Shown one piece after another: positions 57,716 through 64,000 of a DNA stretch of 64,000 nt. The notes under the pieces are model-generated. The model was not told where the DNA came from. It searched no databases and saw nothing but the letters and a program-made list of their open reading frames with translations. Both the position numbers and the translations under genes were made by a program. Within the stretch, counting starts at the first letter, position 1; each line of letters begins with the position of its first letter. The DNA comes from Sphingomonas xinjiangensis (GTDB lineage Bacteria; Pseudomonadota; Alphaproteobacteria; Sphingomonadales; Sphingomonadaceae), in the NCBI RefSeq assembly GCF_014199255.1, contig NZ_JACIJF010000011.1:1-64000 (forward strand), written 5' to 3'.

Positions 57716-58255
57716 TTATTGCGGGAGGGCCGCAGTCCGCACTGCCAGCCAGTGAGCATGCTCCTCCTGTGCGTCGGCAAGCGCCCGGTGCGCCGGCGGC
57801 GCGCCAGATCGGCGCACTTCGCACAACGCCACTAGGTTCGCGGCTTCCTCTTCCAGCCGGTCCGCCGCCATCCGCTCCCGCAACCCTTCGCGCGCGGTCT
57901 CCAGCAATAGATCGTCGCTGTCACGCAGCCGCAAGCCGTGCCGCGGCAGCCCCGCTGCGCGCAGCAAGGTGCTCAGCCACTTGCCGTCCCAGGACGGCGC
58001 GCTGGCAAACAAGTCATGCCCACTCAGCACCGCGACCATCCGCGCGGCAACGGCGTCGTATGGCGTGCCGTCTCGCTCCAGCTGGGCTCGGGTGATGTGG
58101 TGGATCGCCTCAGCTTCGGGGTCCCACTCGGTCCATTCGGGCGCCGGACGGATCAGATGCGCTTCGGACGTGCCGTCCTCGAACACCCAGCCGACTTCGA
58201 TCGGATAACTGTGCTTGGACAGGGACGACGCTTCGAAGTCGAGAAAGACGCGCAT
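57716..58255 (-). CDS. DEDD-type 3'-5' exonuclease-like protein
   Basis: 179 residues from ATG 58255. Motif Exo I MRVFLDFEASSL gives the first D and E. Exo II lies in the HHITRAQLERDGTPYDAVAA / LFASAPSWDGKWLS region, and Exo III in ALADAQEEHAHW, with the final His and Asp. The spacing fits the RNase T/DnaQ superfamily, but the third motif is loosely matched, so activity is likely but not certain. Substrate (DNA or RNA) unknown. Confidence 0.72.
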   Translation of the reverse strand: MRVFLDFEASSLSKHSYPIEVGWVFEDGTSEAHLIRPAPEWTEWDPEAEAIHHITRAQLERDGTPYDAVAARMVAVLSGHDLFASAPSWDGKWLSTLLRAAGLPRHGLRLRDSDDLLLETAREGLRERMAADRLEEEAANLVALCEVRRSGAPPAHRALADAQEEHAHWLAVRTAALPQ

Positions 58256-58318
58256 GATGGCGGAACGCAGCGCAAGCCGATCGGGTGCCACGATCCTTCC
58301 CGTTCAGGAAGGATCGCG

Positions 58319-59170
58319 TCACAACATCTGCCCCGCAACCGCGCGCTCGAACTCCACGGGATCGTGCGCGCACAATATCTTCACCTCGCCAGCACGCTCC
58401 ACCGACAGCCGCCGCACCCGCTCCTGGTTCGCGAGCCGCTGCGTGCGCGAAACCTCCATCATTGTCTGGTATCCGCGCAAGCCGGGCGTGCAGTGCCGCG
58501 TCGCCTGGCGCATCTCGCCGCGGTAGAAATAGGCGTCGCCGGCATGGAGCAGCCACCCCTCGCGGCCGCGGTCGATCGCGATCCCCGCATGCCCCCAAGT
58601 ATGCCCCGGCAGCGGCACCATCAGGATCTCGGGCGGCAGTCCTTCCAGCCCACGTACCGCGTCGAACCCGAACCAGGGCTCGCCCGTGCTCGTATAACGG
58701 CGCCAGTTCGCCACTTCGTCGAACTGCGCCGGGCGATAGCGGTTGCGCGGCACGAAACCCTTGCGCGGCCCCGTCGCGGCGGCGAACTCCTTTTCCATCA
58801 CATGCACGGTGGCGAACGGAAAATCCTCCAGCCCGCCGGCATGGTCGAAGTCCAGATGCGTCAGCACGATGTGCCGCACATCCTGCCCGGCAAAGCCCAG
58901 CGCCTGGATCTGGCGGATCGCCGTCTCCTCCTCGAGCAGCTTGATGTTGAGCATCGTCCGCATCGCCCGCGTGATCCGCGCCGGGTCGCGATGCGGGTGG
59001 TCGACGTCGCGCAGCCCATAGCCGGTGTCGATCAGCACCAGCCCGTGCGCGTCGGTTTCGATCAGCAGGCAATGGCACACCAGATGCCCGGTCAGCCCGA
59101 CGCTGCGTCCGTCGAACAGCGCGCCGCCCAATGGACAATCGGTCCCGCAATTGAGGTGATGGATCTTCAA
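58319..59170 (-). CDS. Metallo-beta-lactamase-fold hydrolase
   Basis: 283 residues. The zinc-site motif VLTHLDFDHAGGLEDF is intact (HxxxDHxxG pattern, here HLDFDH). Further ligands are in PLPGHTWGHAG, HAGDAYFYRGE and the terminal LCAHDPVEFERA. Similar proteins include N-acyl-homoserine lactonases and glyoxalase II-like hydrolases. Quorum quenching cannot be claimed from sequence alone. Confidence 0.85.
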   Translation of the reverse strand: MKIHHLNCGTDCPLGGALFDGRSVGLTGHLVCHCLLIETDAHGLVLIDTGYGLRDVDHPHRDPARITRAMRTMLNIKLLEEETAIRQIQALGFAGQDVRHIVLTHLDFDHAGGLEDFPFATVHVMEKEFAAATGPRKGFVPRNRYRPAQFDEVANWRRYTSTGEPWFGFDAVRGLEGLPPEILMVPLPGHTWGHAGIAIDRGREGWLLHAGDAYFYRGEMRQATRHCTPGLRGYQTMMEVSRTQRLANQERVRRLSVERAGEVKILCAHDPVEFERAVAGQML

Positions 59171-59234
59171 GGCCGCTCTCCCTTCGCCGCGCCAACGAAG
59201 CGAAAGCGAAAGCGGTTCAGCAGCCTAACAAGGA

Positions 59235-59981
59235 TCAGCCCTTGCGGTGCACCGCAAAGCCGGCGAACGCCTGGTTCACCGGCATCAACTCCAGCGTGTT
59301 GATGTTCAGGTGCGCAGGCTGCTCGGCAACCCACAGGATCGTCTTGGCGATGTCTTCGGCGGTCATCGGGTTCACGCCGCCATAGAGCTTGTCCGACGCT
59401 TCCTGGCTGCCGGTGCGCACCAGGGTGAACTCGGTTTCCACCATGCCGGGCTCGATCGACGTCACGCGAACGCCCGTGCCGAGCAGGTCGGAACGCAGGT
59501 TCAGGCTGAACTGGCGCACGAAAGCCTTGGTCGCGCCGTACACATTGCCCCCAGCATAAGGATAGCTCGCGGCCACCGACGAAAGGTTGATGATCCCGCC
59601 CTTGCGCGCGATCAGCTGGGGCAGCAGCTTGTGAGTCACCGACACGAGCGCGGTTATATTGGTATCGATCATCGTCTGCCAATTGGACAGCGCGGCGTCT
59701 TGCGCCGGCTCTGTGCCGAGCGCGAGGCCGGCATTGTTGACCAGCAGGTCGAGGTCGCGGAACGGCTCGGGCAGCGATGCCAACGCTTCGTCCAGAGCCG
59801 CTTCGTCGCGTACGTCGAAGGCCAGGGGGTGGACGCGGTTCTCGCTGATGATTGTCGTGAGAGACTCCAGCCGATCTTTCCGCCGCCCCGTGGCGATGAC
59901 ATGCCAGCCCGCCGCGGCGAAGGCGCGGACGGTTGCCGCGCCGATTCCGGCGGTGGCGCCGGTGACTAGAACGGTTGGCAT
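59235..59981 (-). CDS. SDR-family oxidoreductase (YdfG-like)
   Basis: 248 residues. Cofactor loop VTGATAGIGAATVRAF with ATGRRKDRL downstream, which favours NADP(H). Then LAFDVRDEAAL, NNAGLALGTEPAQ, catalytic Ser in INLSSVAASYPYAG and YGATKAFVRQFSLN. The C-terminal segment EGxxETEFTLVRTGS and HLNINTLELMPVNQ resembles YdfG, which reduces 3-hydroxy acids and related small substrates. It lies 64 bases upstream of the MBL-fold gene on the same strand and may share its transcript. Confidence 0.9.
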   Translation of the reverse strand: MPTVLVTGATAGIGAATVRAFAAAGWHVIATGRRKDRLESLTTIISENRVHPLAFDVRDEAALDEALASLPEPFRDLDLLVNNAGLALGTEPAQDAALSNWQTMIDTNITALVSVTHKLLPQLIARKGGIINLSSVAASYPYAGGNVYGATKAFVRQFSLNLRSDLLGTGVRVTSIEPGMVETEFTLVRTGSQEASDKLYGGVNPMTAEDIAKTILWVAEQPAHLNINTLELMPVNQAFAGFAVHRKG

Positions 59982-60039
59982 GCTGAACTCCTCGCGAGCG
60001 TGGGTAGGCGCGTCCTATGTGGACCGGGGGCGCGCATCG

Positions 60040-61536
60040 TCAATGCGGGACCACGCCCATTTCGACGCCGGTCTTGTCGTGCAGGGCGAAGCGGTCGACC
60101 AAGTCGCGGCTCGCTTGGTTATAGCCGACGACTTCGACCTCGCGCCCTTCGCGGCGGAGCTTGGCCACTATCTTGTCGACGCTGAAAACGGCCGAGATAT
60201 CCCAGAAATGCGCCGCCGACGCGTCGATGACGATGCGCTGCGCGCTTTCATCCCCTTGGAAAGACTGGGTAAATCTGTCGACCGACGCGAAGAAGACCTG
60301 ACCGGTGATGGTGTAGGTCGCAGTGCGGCCGTCGTCGGAGACGCTGCGCTCGACCGAGAACATGCGGCGCACCTTGCCGGCGAAGAAGATCCCCGACAGC
60401 AGCACGCCCGCCAGAACGCCCTGCGCCAAATCGCTCGTCGCCACCACAACCACCACCGTCACCAGCATCACCACCGACGATGTCGGCGGATGGCGGCGCA
60501 GATTGGGGATAGAGTTCCAGCTGAACGTGCCGATCGACACCATGATCATCACGGCGACCAAGGCGGGCATCGGTATTCGCCCCACCCAGGGTCCGAGCAC
60601 CGCGAGCAGGAACATCAGGAACGCGCCCGCGGTGAAGGTCGACAGCCGCGCGCGCCCGCCCGACGTCACGTTGATCACCGACTGGCCGATCATCGCGCAG
60701 CCGCCCATGCCGCCGAACAATGCCGCGACCATGTTGGCGCCGCCCTGCCCCAGGCATTCGCGGCGCTTGTCGCTGTCGGTATCGGTCATGCCGTCGACGA
60801 TCTGCGCAGTCATCATCGATTCGAGCAGCCCCACCGCCGCCATGGTGAGCGAATAAGGGAGGATGATCCGCAGCGTTTCGAGCGTCAGCGGTACGTTCGG
60901 CCAAGCCAGGCTGGGCAGCCCTTGCGGCAATTGCCCCATGTCGCCGACCGTGCGCACCGGCAGCCCAAGCCCGATGCTGAGCGCCGCGAGCACCAGGATC
61001 GCCACCAGCGGCGAAGGCACCGCCTTGGTCACGCGCGGCACCAGGTAGATGATCGCCAGCCCCCCGGCGATCATCGCATAGGTGTGCCAGCTCACGCCGG
61101 TCAGCTGCGGCAGCTGCGCCATGAAGATCAGGATGGCCAGCGCGTTGACGAAGCCGGTGATCACCGAGCGCGACACGAACTGCATCAGCAGGTTCAGCCG
61201 CAGCAGCCCGGCGATGATCTGGATCACGCCCATCAGGATGGTTGCCGCGAACAGATATTCGACGCCATGGTCACGCACCAGCGGCGTCACCACCACTGCC
61301 ACCGCCGCGGTCGCGGCCGAGATCATGCCGGGCCGGCCGCCGAGGAACGAAATGACGATGGCGATCGCCACGGAGGCGTAGAGCCCGACGCGCGGATCGA
61401 CGCCGGAGATGATCGAGAAGCCGATCGCCTCGGGGATCAGCGCCAGCGCGACGACGATCCCGGCCAGGATGTCGCGGCGCGCCTGGACGCCGCTGGGAAG
61501 CCATTCGGCGCGAAGCCGGGCAAGCGAGCTAGTCAT
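60040..61536 (-). CDS. SulP-family anion transporter with STAS domain
   Basis: 498 residues from ATG 61536 ([16 protein letters not shown]). The transmembrane part has the 7+7 inverted-repeat layout, starting [19 protein letters not shown] and including [20 protein letters not shown]. The C-terminal STAS domain is at about 390-498 ([39 protein letters not shown]). It carries sulfate, bicarbonate or another anion at the inner membrane. It is divergent from the small membrane protein and bestrophin genes, which may form an anion-handling cluster. Confidence 0.9.
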   Translation of the reverse strand: MTSSLARLRAEWLPSGVQARRDILAGIVVALALIPEAIGFSIISGVDPRVGLYASVAIAIVISFLGGRPGMISAATAAVAVVVTPLVRDHGVEYLFAATILMGVIQIIAGLLRLNLLMQFVSRSVITGFVNALAILIFMAQLPQLTGVSWHTYAMIAGGLAIIYLVPRVTKAVPSPLVAILVLAALSIGLGLPVRTVGDMGQLPQGLPSLAWPNVPLTLETLRIILPYSLTMAAVGLLESMMTAQIVDGMTDTDSDKRRECLGQGGANMVAALFGGMGGCAMIGQSVINVTSGGRARLSTFTAGAFLMFLLAVLGPWVGRIPMPALVAVMIMVSIGTFSWNSIPNLRRHPPTSSVVMLVTVVVVVATSDLAQGVLAGVLLSGIFFAGKVRRMFSVERSVSDDGRTATYTITGQVFFASVDRFTQSFQGDESAQRIVIDASAAHFWDISAVFSVDKIVAKLRREGREVEVVGYNQASRDLVDRFALHDKTGVEMGVVPH

Positions 61537-61835
61537 TCGAGAAAGGCCATGCATTCGGCACATGCCACGCAGCTGCGGAAAAGAGCGGCGGATCGCCGGC
61601 AGTGTGCAATTGTCTGGCGGATCGGCGGCCAGAAGAGCCACCCGGATTTGCACCGGGTCCTTGCGAATGTCCGTGTCTTAGCCGCTGGCGCCGGGCGCGC
61701 AACCCCTCCATTCGCCGATTCAGCACAACGGTCCGGCGCTCTGCTGCGGCGCAGCAAAGGTTCGTTACGTCCCGCACATACACAGACAGGCCACGCATCC
61801 TATCTGACCCTCAACAACCACCAAGGGAGTCGCCC

Positions 61836-62039
61836 ATGCAGCCCAATGACAATGAGAAGAAGCCGTTGTTCGAGCAGCTTCGCGCGTCGCTGTTCCTGCT
61901 GGCCTTTGGCCTGTGCACACTTGCCTTTCTGGTCGCGATCGATCGGCCCGAATGGTTCGAGCTGCGTCCGGCATCGGGCACCGCTGCCGCCATGTCGAAC
62001 GCCGGAAACACGCCGACCGGCGCGCCCGAGGCTTCGTGA
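61836..62039 (+). CDS. Small single-pass membrane protein of unknown function
   Basis: 67 residues from ATG 61836 (MQPNDNEKKPLFEQLR), after AAGGGAG. One transmembrane helix at about 18-36 (SLFLLAFGLCTLAFLVAID), then a short Ala/Gly/Pro tail. It precedes the bestrophin gene by 38 bases on the same strand, so co-transcription is likely. No family was recognised. Confidence 0.6.
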   Translation: MQPNDNEKKPLFEQLRASLFLLAFGLCTLAFLVAIDRPEWFELRPASGTAAAMSNAGNTPTGAPEAS

Positions 62040-62077
62040 CGGGAGCCCTACCCCGCTGACAAGCGTATGAGCGAACC

Positions 62078-62965
62078 ATGATTGTCACCGCCGCCCCCAG
62101 CTTCAAACAAGTCGTTCGCGAAATCTGGAAGCCGCTTGCGCTTCTGTTCGTGTGGGACGTGATCGTCACGATCACCTATTTCCTCCTGCCGTTCCGCGCG
62201 CCATCGCTGCCGCTGACGCTGTTCGGATCGGCGCTGGCGCTGTTCCTCGGCTTCCGCAGCAACTCGGCCTATCAGCGCTGGTGGGAAGGGCGCGGGCTGT
62301 GGGGGCTGATGATCAACGCCAGCCGCAACCTGGCGCGACAGGCCCGCAACTTTTTGCCCGACGATGAAGCGCTGGACATGAAGCGCACCATCGTGCTGCG
62401 CCAGATCGCATATGTGAATGCGCTGCGGTGCCAGTTGCGCCGGCAGCCGGTGGACGCGGAAGTGCATCGCTTCCTGTCGAAGGGCGAAGCCGATTTCGCG
62501 CTCGCCCGCACCAACGTGGCCAACGGCATTGTCGATGGCACCAGCCGCCGGATCAACCTGGCGCGGCAAAATGGCTGGATCGACACCATCCAGCAGACCG
62601 CAATGGAAAGCGTGCTGATCGACATCGCCAACGCGCAGGGCGGCATGGAGCGGCTAAAGAACACGCCGCTGCCCAACCAATATCGCTTTTTCCCGACGAT
62701 CTTCACGCACCTGTTCTGCATCCTGCTGCCGATCGGGCTCGTCGAGACGCTGGGACTGGCGACGCCGCTGGGTTCGACCATCGCGGGCCTCATGTTCCTG
62801 ATCGTGCTGGCGATCGGTGACGACCTGGTCGATCCGTTCGCCAACACCGCGCACGACCTGCCGCTTTGCGCCATGTGCCGCACGATCGAGATCGACCTGC
62901 TCCAGGCGATCGGCGACGAGGCGCCCGAGCCGATGAAACCGGACAAAGCGGGTGTGTTGTGGTGA
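62078..62965 (+). CDS. Bestrophin-family ion channel
   Basis: 295 residues. Motifs of the bacterial bestrophin family (YneE/RFP-TM): SFKQVVREIWKPLALLFVWD, SLPLTLFGSALALFLGFRSN, AYQRWWEGRGLWGLMINASR and FTHLFCILLPIGLVETLG, with IVLAIGDDLVDPFANTAHDL near the end. It forms a pentameric channel for anions or small cations. The small membrane protein upstream could be an accessory subunit. Confidence 0.9.
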   Translation: MIVTAAPSFKQVVREIWKPLALLFVWDVIVTITYFLLPFRAPSLPLTLFGSALALFLGFRSNSAYQRWWEGRGLWGLMINASRNLARQARNFLPDDEALDMKRTIVLRQIAYVNALRCQLRRQPVDAEVHRFLSKGEADFALARTNVANGIVDGTSRRINLARQNGWIDTIQQTAMESVLIDIANAQGGMERLKNTPLPNQYRFFPTIFTHLFCILLPIGLVETLGLATPLGSTIAGLMFLIVLAIGDDLVDPFANTAHDLPLCAMCRTIEIDLLQAIGDEAPEPMKPDKAGVLW

Positions 62966-62970
62966 GGGAT

Positions 62971-63000
62971 ATCCTCCCCCGCTGAAGCGAGGGGGGAAGG
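62971..63000 (+). repeat. Single-stem copy of the intergenic repeat
   Basis: ATCCTCCCCCGC-TGAA-GCGAGGGGGGA follows the bestrophin stop at once. It matches the first stem of the AATCCTCCCC family and lacks the second stem. It lies 75 bases before the M13 peptidase start. Confidence 0.5.
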
Positions 63001-63074
63001 TTGATTGCCAACCCCGGTTTGCCGTGTAGATTGCTCCGACAGGCCAATAAGCGCCTGATTTCGGAGACGAATCC

Positions 63075-64000
63075 TTGAACCTGAAGCATATCCTGCTGGC
63101 GACCACGCTGTCCGCTGCCGCCCTCGCCGCTCCGGCGCTCAGCCAGCAAGCGGCACCGCCCGCCGCACCCGCCCCCGACCACGCCGCCGATACCGCCGCC
63201 GCCACCAGCTACGGCCCCTGGGGCTTCGATATCGCCGGCATGGACCGCAGCGTGAAGCCGGGCGACGACTGGTTCCGCTTCGTCAACGGCAGCTGGGTGG
63301 CCAAAACCCAGATTCCTGCGGACCGCTCCTCCTATGGCGCCTTCGCCGTGCTGCGCGACTTGTCCGAGATGCGCCTGCGGAGCCTGATTTCGGGCTACAG
63401 CGCCAGCGACACCGCGCATCCCGACCGGATGAAGGCCGCAATCCTGTATAGCGGCTATCTGGACGAAGCCGCCGCCGAGCGGCTCGACGCGCAGCCGCTC
63501 ACCCAGCGGCTCCAGCCGATCAAGGCCGCGACGTCCAAGGATGATATCGCCCGCCTGATGGGCGCTTCGCTTGGCGGCTTCGGCGCCAGCTTCTTCGCGC
63601 CGGGCGTCAACGACGACGCCAAGCAGCCCGACATCTATTCGCTTTACCTGCGCCAGTCGGGCCTCGGCCTTGGCGACCGCGAATTGTATCTCGACGCCAA
63701 GTTCGCGCCGCAGGTCGCACGTTATCGCCAATATCTCGCGCAGATGCTGTCCATGGCGGGCTGGCCCAATGCCGAAGCGGCGGCAGGCAATGTGGTCGCG
63801 ATGGAGACCAAGCTCGCCCAGGCGCATTGGACGCGCGCGCAGAGCCGCGACCGCGACAAGACCTACAATCTCACCACGCTGGCCGAACTCAAGGCCCGGT
63901 CGCCCGGCTTCCCCTGGGACGCGTTCTGGCAAGCGGCGGGCGTGGCCAAGGCCGAGCGCGCCATCGTCGCGCAGAACACCGCATTCCCGGCGATCGCCAA
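63075..64000 (+). CDS. M13-family (neprilysin-like) metallopeptidase, N-terminal part
   Basis: Start taken at TTG 63075 (LNLKHILLATTLSAAALAA), after GGAGACGAATCC; the gene runs off the right edge. A signal peptide ends near ALSQQAAPP. The M13 N-terminal domain is evident: GFDIAGMDRSVKPGDDWFRF, VNGSWVAKTQIPADRSSYGA, DIYSLYLRQSGLGLGDRELY and WTRAQSRDRDKTYNL. The zinc motif HExxH lies beyond the window. It is a periplasmic or secreted peptidase. Confidence 0.88.
   Translation, partial: MNLKHILLATTLSAAALAAPALSQQAAPPAAPAPDHAADTAAATSYGPWGFDIAGMDRSVKPGDDWFRFVNGSWVAKTQIPADRSSYGAFAVLRDLSEMRLRSLISGYSASDTAHPDRMKAAILYSGYLDEAAAERLDAQPLTQRLQPIKAATSKDDIARLMGASLGGFGASFFAPGVNDDAKQPDIYSLYLRQSGLGLGDRELYLDAKFAPQVARYRQYLAQMLSMAGWPNAEAAAGNVVAMETKLAQAHWTRAQSRDRDKTYNLTTLAELKARSPGFPWDAFWQAAGVAKAERAIVAQNTAFPAIA

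Overview
The window is GC-rich, densely coding alphaproteobacterial DNA, most likely from a Sphingomonas-type member of the Sphingomonadaceae. Support comes from the gene families rather than from any database search: HWE kinases, CheB/CheR-PAS sensors, a three-subunit proton-translocating transhydrogenase, a short aa3-type cytochrome oxidase subunit IV, the ubiquinol-cytochrome c chaperone next to a YceD protein, a Suv3-like helicase / S4 / FdxA / CarD block, TIGR02186, DUF6456 and a fragment of a gene-transfer-agent-type terminase.

Layout. 1-11.8 kb is a signalling island: a truncated PAS protein fused end-to-end with a terminase remnant, a CheB-like methylesterase, a CheR-PAS protein, an HWE histidine kinase, a Crp/Fnr-type regulator, a large hybrid kinase with receiver and Hpt domains, and two single-domain receivers. 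11.8-28.9 kb carries housekeeping and envelope genes (ZIP transporter, DapF-like epimerase, GST, DUF2339, DUF1206, SMR exporter), a chemoreceptor, a GGDEF-EAL enzyme, a PilZ protein, two DNA-binding regulators and tRNA-Val. 29.0-33.0 kb is the pnt transhydrogenase operon, interrupted by a DUF559 nuclease-like gene lying between inverted repetitive palindromes. 33.2-46.1 kb holds an NtrC-type regulator, folP, prfC, an MFS transporter, the Cbp3-like chaperone/YceD pair, BamE, a compact NfrB/NfrA-like pair and a TauE/TIGR02186 pair. 46.2-53.9 kb holds a HerA-type ATPase, an M23 peptidase and the helicase-S4-FdxA-CarD block. 54-64 kb holds pdeM, an M20 peptidase, a decayed SDR, an exonuclease, an MBL hydrolase, an intact SDR, SulP, bestrophin and the start of an M13 peptidase.

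Two features run through the window. Several otherwise well conserved genes carry frameshifts (DUF559-1, cheB, cheR-PAS, the DUF2807 protein, an SDR and an LprI-like remnant). Some have the one-base-short signature of sequencing indels and others look truly decayed. Secondly, a family of about 50-bp double-palindrome repeats recurs between genes. One DUF559 gene is bracketed by inverted copies of it, and the other is flanked by a second palindrome family. This DUF559-palindrome association is my main candidate for an undescribed element.
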